Part shown: in pieces, positions 42,371 to 50,872 of the stretch
Position numbering within the stretch: the first letter of the stretch is position 1
Layout: every line of letters begins with the position of its first letter
NCBI RefSeq assembly: GCF_947387515.1
Contig: NZ_CANDOB010000002.1
Span: 434,001-498,000 of the forward strand
Origin: Alkalihalobacillus sp. CinArs1
GTDB taxonomy: Bacteria; Bacillota; Bacilli; Bacillales; Guptibacillaceae
Direction: 5' to 3'
DNA: 64,000 nucleotides
Translations under genes and position numbers: made by a program
The notes under the pieces: generated by a model
Told to the model about the DNA's origin: nothing
What the model saw: the letters and a program-made list of their open reading frames with translations, nothing else
Databases searched by the model: none

Positions 42371-43543
42371 ATGGTGAATAAAGAAAAGGAGGTAATTAAG
42401 GTTTATAAAAAGCAGTCAAGAGAACAGCAAGAAAACTACATTAAATTGTTGCAAGTGGTTGGTTCTCTATCAAACCTATTTAGTGAAAGTAAAACGCCAT
42501 ACTTATATTATCGCGCAGCAGAAAATATTTTCTGTAAGGCCTTAGGTGCAAATAATCTTGCGAGAGGGGACGTATCCTTTGATGCATTCAAAGGCAATGT
42601 AGGGGTTGGATTAAAAACATTCGTGCATGGAAACGGCAAGAAATTTGAGAAAATCGCAGAATTTAATAAAGATATAGACAAGTTCCGATGGTTAAACAAT
42701 GAGGAAACGGTAAGGAAAATTGCTGAGTTACGTAATGATCGAATAGCTGCTACTGAGCGTGCACACGGAACTGATGAAATGATCTACCACCTAGTCACAA
42801 GGAAAGAAGGTGAATTTGAGATACATGAAGAAGACATGCATTACATTGACTTTAAGACCTTAAAGTTAGATGAAAGGAAGACGACAGATAAAAATATCTT
42901 CTTTAGAGATAAACATTCAAATTATAAGTTTTATATTGCGAAAAGTACATTGTATAAACAGTTCTATTGTGATGACCCAGTTACTTCATTTGATGTGGAG
43001 ATTCTGAATAATCCTTTTGAATTTTTAATATCAGAAGAATCAAAGCAGTACATGGTTCACGATTTAGAAGAAGAGAAATACGAGCAAATCTTCTTACCTC
43101 TTTATTCAGCAAGAAGTGGTCAAGTGGAGGAAAAAAGTGGATTGAACCAGTGGAATGCGGGTGGCAGATCAAGGCATGTCGATGAGATTTATATCCCAAT
43201 CCCCTCATGGATTCATAAACAGTTTGAAGGCTTTTTCCCGTATGACAGACATACAGGAGAAAAAACGCCTTTTATATTAGTTCTACCTGGTGGTAAAGAA
43301 ATCGATGCTAGCATTTGCCAAAGCGGCGGTAAAGGATTTATGAGCAATCCAAATAAAGAATTAGGGTATTGGATACTTCGTACCATTTTACAAATACCAA
43401 TAGGTCAACTTGTAACGTATTCTGATTTAGATCGTGTAGGTATAGATTCAGTTCTTATTACAAAATACGATAGTTATTGTTTCAGTATCCGGTTTGCTTC
43501 AATAGGATCTTATTCTGAATTTGAAGGTGATTTTAAGGAATGA
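42371..43543 (+). CDS. Type II restriction endonuclease with NgoFVII/B3-like C-terminal domain
   Basis: 390 residues. Residues about 240-385 (IFLPLYSARSGQ, SGLNQWNAGGRSRHVDEIYI, PIPSWIHKQFEGFFPYDRHT, DLDRVGIDSVLITKYDSY) match the C-terminal DNA-recognition domain of NgoFVII/BfiI-type restriction enzymes (B3-like fold). Instead of their N-terminal PLD nuclease, the first about 230 residues carry a different domain with DVSFDAFKGNVGVGLKTF and KKFEKIAEFN, suggestive of a PD-(D/E)XK nuclease. It likely cuts the site protected by the m5C methyltransferase at 44029. AAAGGAGG lies inside the frame, after ATG 42371, and no good start follows it, so the start is uncertain. Confidence 0.7.
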   Translation: MVNKEKEVIKVYKKQSREQQENYIKLLQVVGSLSNLFSESKTPYLYYRAAENIFCKALGANNLARGDVSFDAFKGNVGVGLKTFVHGNGKKFEKIAEFNKDIDKFRWLNNEETVRKIAELRNDRIAATERAHGTDEMIYHLVTRKEGEFEIHEEDMHYIDFKTLKLDERKTTDKNIFFRDKHSNYKFYIAKSTLYKQFYCDDPVTSFDVEILNNPFEFLISEESKQYMVHDLEEEKYEQIFLPLYSARSGQVEEKSGLNQWNAGGRSRHVDEIYIPIPSWIHKQFEGFFPYDRHTGEKTPFILVLPGGKEIDASICQSGGKGFMSNPNKELGYWILRTILQIPIGQLVTYSDLDRVGIDSVLITKYDSYCFSIRFASIGSYSEFEGDFKE

Positions 43544-43589
43544 TAGGAACTAACCATGGGATACAAACTTAATGATATAAATATAAAAA

Positions 43590-43935
43590 GGACAATATAT
43601 TCCTAATGTAAATAAAGTTAATGCAGATTGTGATTACTTCTAACTTGTTAGGGTGAAGTATGGTACAGAAACTAGACTAAGAAAAAGAAAGATGCTTGGA
43701 AATAACATCTTCCAACCAAAACTCCTAGGGAAAGAACTGGCGGATTTTTTATATGAATTTAAAATTCTTTGTGTTCCTGTTAACTTTATAAGACAAGTAA
43801 TAACTAATTCGAAAATTGTTCTTAAAGGTAATTACTTCAGAACTATAGGACTAAAATCGAGGCTGTTAATTATTACATCCAATCTGGTGATATGTACGAA
43901 ATTCTTAACTTTATAGAGTACCATTTAGGAAATTA
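43590..43935 (+). pseudogene. Decayed copy of the 3' half of the 41154 nuclease gene
   Basis: Translated pieces align with the protein at 41154-41966: GQYIPNVNK...LVRVKYG against GKYIPNKEK...FVRVSYD; YEFKILCVPVNFIRQVITNS and KIVLKGNY against YNFDIHYIPMEYIKSAIKNE and MIVLKDNY; then, after a frameshift, NYYIQSGDMY against NYYIQCGDMI. Stops and frame changes show it is dead. It sits between the restriction gene and the methyltransferase. Confidence 0.75.
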
Positions 43936-43991
43936 AGCGTTGGGGGCAGCCAAAAATGTCGAAACATGATACAATAAAGTATGCTTAAATT

Positions 43992-44006
43992 AACCGAACG
44001 TCGGTT
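43992..44006. promoter_or_regulatory. Palindrome upstream of the methyltransferase gene
   Basis: AACCGA and TCGGTT are inverted around ACG, with the methyltransferase ribosome binding site (TGGAGGTG) 14 bases beyond. m5C methyltransferases often autoregulate by binding such sites; there is no separate controller gene. Confidence 0.4.
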
Positions 44007-44028
44007 CGTATGGAGGTGTACTTTTACA

Positions 44029-45162
44029 ATGACAATAGAGAATGATAATAAATATACTGTATCATCCCTTTTTGCAGGAGTGGGAGGGATTGATAAAGGG
44101 TTCGAGCAAGCAGGAGCAAGAATTATTTGGGCAAATGAAAATAATAAAAAGGCCTGCCACACTTATCGTACTAACTTTAAGGAACATCCTCTTTTGGACG
44201 ATGATGTGCGGGATGTGCATGAGTTTTTAATGCCAGATACAGATATTATTACTGCCGGTTGGCCATGTGTAGCATTTTCCGTAGCTGGTCAAAGACACGG
44301 CATGAAATATCAATGCCATGATTGTGGTCATGAACATATGGTAACCTACGATGAATATGTTCAGGGTGCGACTTGCCCTAACTGTAATGGTCACACTGAA
44401 GCTATAGACCCAAGGGGAACATTATTTTATGATGTGGTTCGTTTTATTCGTGCAAAAAGACCTAAAGCTTTCTTTTTAGAGAATGTGAAGAATTTACATG
44501 GTCACGATGAAGGAAGAACATTTAAAGTTATTAAACAGATGTTAGAAGATAGCGGGTATTATATAGATGACAGAATTTATAATACTATGACTCATGGAAA
44601 TGTTCCACAAAACCGTGAACGTGTGTTTATTGTTGGCTTTAAGAATAAAAAGGCATTTCAAAAGTTTATATGGCCTGACGAGCAAATTGAGTTAACTAAT
44701 ACAATAGATCATGTTTTAGATCGTCATGAAAAGCAAGATGAAAAATATTATTATCGCGAGAGTTCACAATACTATCCTATGCTACGTGAAGCCATTAAAC
44801 GAAGGGATACGGTTTACCAACTTCGCCGTGTTTATGTAAGAGAAAATCAAAGCAATGTTTGTCCAACCTTGACCGCTAATATGGGGGGGGGAGGCCATAA
44901 TGTCCCTTTAATTCTTGATGATTGGGGAATAAGGAAATTAACACCCAAGGAGACTTTCCGCTTCCAAGGTTTCCCTGTTGATCATGATTATTTTCTCCCA
45001 CAGGATATGGCTAACTCTCATTTATATATGCAGGCTGGTAATGCTGTAAGTGTTCCAGTTATTAAACGGATAGCAGAGCGACAACTAGAAGCACTTGAAA
45101 AAGTTTATAAGAAGCAAACAAAAAATAATACACAGAATAAAGAAGAATTGACAACAGCTTAA
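44029..45162 (+). CDS. DNA (cytosine-5) methyltransferase with zinc-ribbon insert
   Basis: 377 residues with m5C motifs: I SLFAGVGGIDKGFEQAG, IV AGWPCVAFSVAGQRHG (catalytic C80), VI FFLENVKNL (E151), VIII QNRERVFIVGF, IX PTLTANMGGGG and X QAGNAVSVPVI. Between IV and VI there is an insert with four cysteines in two CxxC pairs (C96, C99, C116, C119: YQCHDCGHEH and ATCPNCNGH), a zinc-ribbon that is not part of the minimal family. It transfers a methyl group from S-adenosylmethionine to cytosine and should protect the host from the adjacent restriction enzyme. ATG 44029 is chosen, after GGAGGTG; the frame opens earlier at 43981. Confidence 0.93.
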   Translation: MTIENDNKYTVSSLFAGVGGIDKGFEQAGARIIWANENNKKACHTYRTNFKEHPLLDDDVRDVHEFLMPDTDIITAGWPCVAFSVAGQRHGMKYQCHDCGHEHMVTYDEYVQGATCPNCNGHTEAIDPRGTLFYDVVRFIRAKRPKAFFLENVKNLHGHDEGRTFKVIKQMLEDSGYYIDDRIYNTMTHGNVPQNRERVFIVGFKNKKAFQKFIWPDEQIELTNTIDHVLDRHEKQDEKYYYRESSQYYPMLREAIKRRDTVYQLRRVYVRENQSNVCPTLTANMGGGGHNVPLILDDWGIRKLTPKETFRFQGFPVDHDYFLPQDMANSHLYMQAGNAVSVPVIKRIAERQLEALEKVYKKQTKNNTQNKEELTTA

Positions 45163-45190
45163 AAGACTCGTTTTGGCGGGTCTTTTATTT
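45160..45190 (+). terminator. Terminator of the methyltransferase gene
   Basis: AAAAGACTCG and CGGGTCTTTT form the stem (one G-T pair), followed by ATTTAATTT. It lies directly after the stop codon. Confidence 0.75.
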
Positions 45191-45238
45191 AATTTCTTTC
45201 CCTAGTTGCAATTTTAATATAAAAGAGGTTAAGTCATA

Positions 45239-45601
45239 ATGGATAAAGTTGATTTGAATGTTATGAAAGAAAGTTATGGTTACTTGTTTGAAGTTGAAAA
45301 TTACCTTAGAAAATTCATTGAGCATAATATGGAACTAAAATATGGCACTAATTGGGAGGTGATTGCTCATAAACTATACAATAATTCCCTGACAAATAAG
45401 CAGGTTAATGACCTTTATTATCATGAATTACTTGCTTACATTAGCTTGTTTAACTGTTTGAATATACTGATGCCACCAAAAGTCTTTGTCCAACTAAAAT
45501 CAATTAAAACGATTAGGAATAAAATAGCCCATAATTACTGGTTAGATAAAGGTGAAGTTATTACTCTTTACAATATATATCAAGATATAATTGGACGGTA
45601 A
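45239..45601 (+). CDS. HEPN-domain protein (Swt1-like), possible RNase
   Basis: 120 residues, all helical. The diagnostic motif is RNKIAHNYW near the C-terminus (R93 and H98, an R-x4-H of the HEPN superfamily), preceded by a long helical bundle with YLRKFIEHNMELKYG, typical of Swt1-like HEPN domains. HEPN proteins are often RNases acting as toxins or defence effectors, or non-catalytic partners of nucleotidyltransferases. There is no MNT antitoxin adjacent. It has AAGAGG upstream and lies between the methyltransferase and the GmrSD-like gene; a link to either is inference. Confidence 0.7.
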   Translation: MDKVDLNVMKESYGYLFEVENYLRKFIEHNMELKYGTNWEVIAHKLYNNSLTNKQVNDLYYHELLAYISLFNCLNILMPPKVFVQLKSIKTIRNKIAHNYWLDKGEVITLYNIYQDIIGR

Positions 45602-45793
45602 TTGTTCTTCTACCGAATGTAACCCTTAGCGAGAATTATCATACCCACCTACAATTAACTCATTCGAGATATTATCCTCAAATTAATTAACCACAGGAAA
45701 GACTTAAAGTAATTATAGACTTCTGAGCACCTCTTATCATTTATTATAAAACGTGTTACAACCCACATTGATGAATTATTGAAAATAAGTAAT

Positions 45794-45817
45794 CTCGCTT
45801 ATATTGCTTGGAGCGAG
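45794..45817. promoter_or_regulatory. Inverted repeat near candidate promoter of the GmrSD-like gene
   Basis: CTCGCT (45794-45799) and AGCGAG (45812-45817) flank a 12-base centre, followed by TATAAT at 45820-45825. It could be an operator over a sigma-A promoter, but no convincing -35 box is placed 17 bases before. The remainder of the 45602-45900 gap shows nothing recognisable. Confidence 0.35.
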
Positions 45818-45900
45818 TTATAATAAGGTTGTCAATAGTATACATGGTACTTATTATTAAAATAGATATATGTATTACATATAGAAAAAGGAGAATGAAA

Positions 45901-47565
45901 ATGGGCATTAAGAATTTTGGATTTGAAACTGTAGAAACCTACTTACAAAAAGGAGTTTTCTATATCCCTGATTATCAAAGAGAATACTCTTGGATTAAAG
46001 ATGATCAGGTGGAAGACTTTTGGACAGATCTTGATCATTCGGTAAAAGAAAATACAGATACACACTTTTTTGGTCAAATTGTTATTCATGATGACAAAAA
46101 TGAAAACAAAAAATATATTATTGACGGCCAACAGAGAACTACAACTTCTGTTATTTTTTTAGCAGTTCTTAGAGACTTATTTGAAGAAGTATACAAGGAT
46201 ACTGATAATTCAAGCTCTAGAAATAAGTTTGAAGATATAAGGTTGAAGTATATTGGTAGGTGGTCTGAAGAAGAGGATGAATTAAGGTTAACCTTAGGGA
46301 GAATCGATAAAGATTACTTCAGAGAAAATATTCAAATTAGTAGCCCGTTAGAATTAGAACCTTCACAAGATTCCCATAAACGTATAAAAGAAGCATATAA
46401 ATATTTTGAAACCAAAATGCGTGAAAAGATTTCAAATAGATCAAATGATCGAGATAAATATTCCATATTAGTTGAATATTATAATAAGTTCATTAACGGA
46501 TTTCAACTTATGTATGTAGAAACTGATGAAATTAATGAAGCATTCATTATATTTGAAACTTTAAATGCAAGAGGAAAGGATTTGGAAACTTCTGATCTGT
46601 TAAAGAATCATTTATTTCGTTCTTCGGGTAATTTAATTGATCAAGTGAAAAATAAATGGTTAAAAACAGTAGATAATTTAGATAACATAGATATTACAAA
46701 ATTCTTACGTCACTTTTGGAATTCTCAATACAAATTCACAAGAGAAAAAGACCTCTACAAAAAAATTAGGACTCATATTAATTCTCCAAAAAAATCAGAA
46801 GAATTTGTGGATAATTTATTTAAAATGTCTGATACTTACAAGGCATTAGTAAACCCTTCAGAAGAATATCATTTTACTAATTCTGAAACTCAGAAAGTAT
46901 TGACTAACTTAAAAACTTTAAAAGCAAGCTCATTTTACCCTATAATACTAGCAATGAAAAACAACGATTTTGTAGAAAATGATATTAGGTATGTATTAAA
47001 TCTAATAGAAACTTTTATAGTTAGAAATAATGTAGTCGCTGGGAAAGTTGCAAATAAATATGAAGTGCTTTTTGCTAAGATTGCACATAATATTTCTGAA
47101 AAAGAATTAATAACAATAGATCAAATATATAAAGAATTTAAGCATGAACTATTAAGTGATGAAGAGTTTGAAAATTTATTTGCATCTTTTAGTGTGAAAT
47201 CAAATACAGTTGCAAAATACATATTAAAAGAAATTAATGATTTTACTGAAAATGAGGTTAATGTAATTGGAGATGGAAGAGTTCATTTAGAGCACATAAT
47301 GCCTAAATCGTTAGGAGATTGGGTCATTGATGAGGAGACGCACAGAAAGTATTTAAATAGAATTGGAAACTTGACTTTACTAGGAAATGAGTATAACAGA
47401 AGCATACAAAACAAGGTATTCACAGTAAAAAAAGGTGTATATGAAAGATCAAATATTAATATTACTAAACCATTGAGCAAATATACTCAGTGGACTCTTA
47501 AAGAAATAGAAAATAGACAAATGGACTTATTTAAGATAGCTGTGGAAAGATGGAAATTGTGTTAA
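45901..47565 (+). CDS. GmrSD-like DUF262/DUF1524 protein, type IV restriction
   Basis: 554 residues starting at ATG 45901, after AAAAAGGAGAATG; the longer frame upstream to 45808 has no ribosome binding site. N-terminal DUF262 (ParB/Srx-like NTPase) with IPDYQREYSW and the signature YIIDGQQRTTTS (DGQQR 75-79); C-terminal DUF1524 with the HNH-type nuclease motif VHLEHIMPKSLG (about 460-471) and RIGNLTLLGNEYNRSIQNK. GmrSD and BrxU of this architecture cleave glucosylated or otherwise modified phage DNA in an NTP-dependent way. Predicted role: restriction of modified phage DNA. It is a single gene with its own hairpin terminator. Confidence 0.85.
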   Translation: MGIKNFGFETVETYLQKGVFYIPDYQREYSWIKDDQVEDFWTDLDHSVKENTDTHFFGQIVIHDDKNENKKYIIDGQQRTTTSVIFLAVLRDLFEEVYKDTDNSSSRNKFEDIRLKYIGRWSEEEDELRLTLGRIDKDYFRENIQISSPLELEPSQDSHKRIKEAYKYFETKMREKISNRSNDRDKYSILVEYYNKFINGFQLMYVETDEINEAFIIFETLNARGKDLETSDLLKNHLFRSSGNLIDQVKNKWLKTVDNLDNIDITKFLRHFWNSQYKFTREKDLYKKIRTHINSPKKSEEFVDNLFKMSDTYKALVNPSEEYHFTNSETQKVLTNLKTLKASSFYPIILAMKNNDFVENDIRYVLNLIETFIVRNNVVAGKVANKYEVLFAKIAHNISEKELITIDQIYKEFKHELLSDEEFENLFASFSVKSNTVAKYILKEINDFTENEVNVIGDGRVHLEHIMPKSLGDWVIDEETHRKYLNRIGNLTLLGNEYNRSIQNKVFTVKKGVYERSNINITKPLSKYTQWTLKEIENRQMDLFKIAVERWKLC

Positions 47566-47657
47566 TACTTAGATTAGTAATTGAGACTCATACTTTAATA
47601 AGGGTTTGATAAGTTGACGATTATTACCACTTAATTCATCCAGTTTATCTAAAGGGG

Positions 47658-47703
47658 GATCAGGCGAACCAATAAATATCTATGGTTTGTCTGATCTATT
47701 TGT
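47658..47703 (+). terminator. Terminator of the GmrSD-like gene
   Basis: Arms 47658-47671 (GATCAGGCGAACCA) and 47683-47696 (TGGTTTGTCTGATC) pair over 14 positions with two G-T pairs, followed by TATTTGTTGTT, about 90 bases past the stop. Confidence 0.75.
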
Positions 47704-47895
47704 TGTTACACTAAATAAAATAAACTAGCATCTAACTACGCTAAGTTGCTTATCAAGAAATATATTTAGAGAGTCGAAGTGTCAGGTGTATATTTTTTCT
47801 TCATTTAGGATGAGTAGAAATCTTCTCGCGTGGAAATTTAGTTTTATATTGAAAGGAGATTTCTCCAAAAATTAGGCTTCGATAACCTTTAACAT

Positions 47896-48018
47896 TCAGT
47901 TTGCCAAATTGAAAAAGTTATTAGTTACTCAAGAGGTGTTGCATGGTAAAATAATGGGAATGAAGAACTATTTGAATATATAAAATTATTGCTTTTTAGT
48001 TTTGATGATTTTAATTGA
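47896..48018 (+). pseudogene. Short decayed coding tail
   Basis: One frame reads VCQIEKVISYSRGVAW, a stop, then NEELFEYIKLLLFSFDDFN before a TGA. It has coding-like amino acid use but an internal stop and no start; I cannot name the family. Elsewhere in the 47566-48091 gap only the terminator above is visible. Confidence 0.3.
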
Positions 48019-48091
48019 TACTTTATTTATTGCTAATTTACTTCATTTATCATAAACAAATCAATTACATATATAGAGGTGGTTTGTAAGG

Positions 48092-50020
48092 ATGTTACAT
48101 ACACTTAGAAATAACAAGTGGAAATTTTCGCCTATACCTAACATAGAAGAATCAAATTTCAATAAAACCTTAGAACGCTTTTACAACATGGGAGTAGTAG
48201 GTTTAGTTAGAGAGAATATACAAAACTCCCTTGATGGACGTTTAGTTAACTACGATGGTCCAGTTGTAGTTAAAGTTAAAACAGGATCTATCAAAAAGAA
48301 GTACATACCGGGTATTGATGATGTGGAAGAGCGTATTATGAGCTTAGAAGGCCGAAATAGTTATACGAATGAAACCATCAATCATATGAAGAATAAAATA
48401 AATCAGGAAAAAGTTAGATATATTTCTTTTGAAGACATCAACACAAGAGGATTGACTGGAGCACGAAATGGTCAAAGTAATTCCAAGAAAGACACTTGGG
48501 GCATTTATGCCTACAATAAAGGAGTTCACTTTGAAGAAGAGAATAGCCAAATTGAAGTTTCAAGAGGTGGCTCTCACGGAGTGGGGAAAATTGCTTCAAA
48601 CGCAGCGTCAGATTTGCATGTGATGTACTTTGCAAACTGTGATGAAAATGGGGATCAGCACCTTGGTGGGACTGTTCAATTAATTGAACATTTGTATAAG
48701 GGTCAGGCCTATAGATCATCTGGGTATTTTACAGATATCGAAGTCTATGATGACAACAAGTCGAAATTTTACCCCTATGAAAATACTTTTCATGATGTGT
48801 TTAAGAAAGATACAAGAGGATTGAAAATCATCATTCCATATTTTCGTAGTGGATATGATGATGAAACAGCAATTATAAAAAGTATTTGTGACAGCTTCTT
48901 CGTTTCAATCCTAAACAACAAGCTTGAAGTTCATATAAATGAAAAAGAAGTAAATAAAGAAACCATACTAGACTATGTTAAAGATCAAGACTATTACATT
49001 CAGGAAATTGCAGATGCCAAGAAGGAATTCACACCACTATACCTAGATACATATTTGGATGCTCCTTCTCAAGGAATTACAGTATCAAACGGATCAGAAG
49101 AATTTCAATTCCAACTCTACTTTAGATTCGATGAGCGGATACCAAAAGGAAGAGTTGCTATTGTAAGAACTATTGGAATGAAAATTGAGGATTTTAAAGT
49201 CCAAGGTAGTGCTACAAAACCATTTAATGCTGTGCTTATTGGTGGACCAAAAGAAGACGCTTACTTGAAGTCGCTAGAAAATGAATCCCATACAAAGCTA
49301 TCAAAGGATCATTTTAATGATGCATCATTAAAGAGACGTGCTACAAGGTTCATTAATAATTTATCGAAAGAAATCTCCAAAGTAATTGAAAATGCAATTA
49401 AAGAAAACAATCCTACAGACGGAATAATGGATACACAAGACCTTCTCTATGTAGTAGAGACACAGTTCAAAAAAGACTTAGAAAAATCAATTGGAACTGT
49501 TAAAGTCAACCAGGGTAAATCGTTAGTAAAATCTACAACAGCCCCATCTAAGAAGGAAAAGCGGAAAGAAAAGGATAAGGAAGGTAGAGAAGAGAGTAAG
49601 GAGAAAAAGAAACCTAAAAAACGCGATCCTTTAAAATGGCAGAAAAGTGAGGAAGAGAAGGAGAATAATGAGGAAGGAAAAGAACGATATAGTGCACACC
49701 CTGAGATGGTAGAGAGAATTATCTTGACTGAAAAAGAAATGATTAAATTTGACTTTACTAAGAGCGAAAAATTAGGGGATGCGAAGAACTGCGATATCGC
49801 TTTATCACTCATTGATGGAATGGGTGTAGAGTACAAAGATGAATTTAAAATTCAGAATAACTATATAAATATTATTGATGTTAATTCAGGGGGAAGCTGC
49901 TCCTACAGAAAAAATGTAATTAAGGGTGTTCAAATTAATAATGGAGTAGCTCAGCTTAATTTAAAATTGAGGGACACCTTCAACAGATCATTAAAATTTG
50001 TTTATTATGTGGAGGTGTAG
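48092..50020 (+). CDS. GHKL-type ATPase, first gene of an unrecognised three-gene system
   Basis: 642 residues. The N-terminal 330 residues carry a GHKL/MutL-like ATPase core: N-box GLVRENIQNSLDG (E41, N45, D48), the D-x-G-like ISFEDINTRGLTG (113-123) and the lid GGSHGVGK (159-166). A low-complexity lysine/glutamate linker follows (about 480-560, many KEKKK and EEKE runs), then a C-terminal domain of about 110 residues that I do not recognise. GAGGTGG precedes the ATG by nine bases. GHKL ATPases in defence loci act as ATP-driven clamps or switches (MutL-like, Mza or Z1 loci). Here they are joined by two unfamiliar proteins rather than a Z1, AIPR or methyltransferase gene. Confidence 0.7.
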   Translation: MLHTLRNNKWKFSPIPNIEESNFNKTLERFYNMGVVGLVRENIQNSLDGRLVNYDGPVVVKVKTGSIKKKYIPGIDDVEERIMSLEGRNSYTNETINHMKNKINQEKVRYISFEDINTRGLTGARNGQSNSKKDTWGIYAYNKGVHFEEENSQIEVSRGGSHGVGKIASNAASDLHVMYFANCDENGDQHLGGTVQLIEHLYKGQAYRSSGYFTDIEVYDDNKSKFYPYENTFHDVFKKDTRGLKIIIPYFRSGYDDETAIIKSICDSFFVSILNNKLEVHINEKEVNKETILDYVKDQDYYIQEIADAKKEFTPLYLDTYLDAPSQGITVSNGSEEFQFQLYFRFDERIPKGRVAIVRTIGMKIEDFKVQGSATKPFNAVLIGGPKEDAYLKSLENESHTKLSKDHFNDASLKRRATRFINNLSKEISKVIENAIKENNPTDGIMDTQDLLYVVETQFKKDLEKSIGTVKVNQGKSLVKSTTAPSKKEKRKEKDKEGREESKEKKKPKKRDPLKWQKSEEEKENNEEGKERYSAHPEMVERIILTEKEMIKFDFTKSEKLGDAKNCDIALSLIDGMGVEYKDEFKIQNNYINIIDVNSGGSCSYRKNVIKGVQINNGVAQLNLKLRDTFNRSLKFVYYVEV

Positions 50021-50023
50021 AAG

Positions 50024-50872
50024 GTGATTTATAGAAAAGACGCAAATTTCCCTTACCCTGTTCTTGCTAATACTTCATACAGCTATGCAACCAACTCTTT
50101 TGATTTGGATGTAAATGTTATAGAGAATGCAGAGTACTACCACTTTGACTTTGAATATATGATAGATTCAGAGTTTATTAGAGAACAGATTAAAAGAAGG
50201 AATGCTCAGTTAATCTTAATCATTCAATCTAAAGACAATAAATTTGTTAAATTAAATCCAGACCAAAAAACTGTGAAGATCCACAAGTCTCGAGTGTCCT
50301 TAAATAAACGGACTTCTATTCAATTGCACATCCAAGCTCTGGAAGATATAAGTTTCGAGAACAATGAAGACTTGAGCGAATTCTACCTGCAATTCAAAGA
50401 AGAAATAATTGTTCCTAAGTTCTCGTTATTAGGATATTCGAGTGTTATTGTTTTCGATGGTAGTATTACAAAGCCTTTTGATCTGTTTGAGAAAAAAGTC
50501 AATGAGAACTTGAAATCAGATATAAAAGTTGAATTGGGTAACGAAACAATTATCATTCACTATAAAAATCCTGAATATCAATTTAACAACTTACCAAAAA
50601 GCAATGTACTAAATAATCCATATATTTATACAGGTTTGTCAAAAGCTCTTCAGACTTTTATTACTAATAATAGTAACGATGGTGATGTTGATATTCAAGA
50701 GATGCAGGAACCTGAAGGATCTTTGGATTTTAAATTATATAACCTAATGAAGAGTAAAAAAGTTACAGAGTTAAATATGGAAAATATTGATGAAGTGATC
50801 TATATGATTTCTGATCGTATTATAGAAAAGTTTACTACTGCTTTGGGGGGACTAGTAACGGATGGAAGTTAG
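50024..50872 (+). CDS. Unrecognised protein, second gene of the GHKL operon
   Basis: 282 residues starting at GTG 50024, eight bases after GGAGG that is embedded in the end of the ATPase gene, so the two are translationally coupled. The first part, starting MIYRKDANFPYPVLANTSYS, is rich in beta strands with many aromatic and Asn/Asp residues; a middle segment is KISRVSLNKRTSIQLHI-like; the last 50 residues are helical (YMISDRIIEKFTTALGGL). No transmembrane segment or catalytic signature. Its stop overlaps the next start by 11 bases. I cannot give a function; a DNA-binding or scaffolding partner of the ATPase is possible. Confidence 0.6.
   Translation: MIYRKDANFPYPVLANTSYSYATNSFDLDVNVIENAEYYHFDFEYMIDSEFIREQIKRRNAQLILIIQSKDNKFVKLNPDQKTVKIHKSRVSLNKRTSIQLHIQALEDISFENNEDLSEFYLQFKEEIIVPKFSLLGYSSVIVFDGSITKPFDLFEKKVNENLKSDIKVELGNETIIIHYKNPEYQFNNLPKSNVLNNPYIYTGLSKALQTFITNNSNDGDVDIQEMQEPEGSLDFKLYNLMKSKKVTELNMENIDEVIYMISDRIIEKFTTALGGLVTDGS

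Noticed and set aside
43653-43916. 87-aa open frame before the methyltransferase as an intact gene
   Set aside because: Its sequence aligns in part with the 41154 protein and then frameshifts, so it is a remnant rather than a gene.
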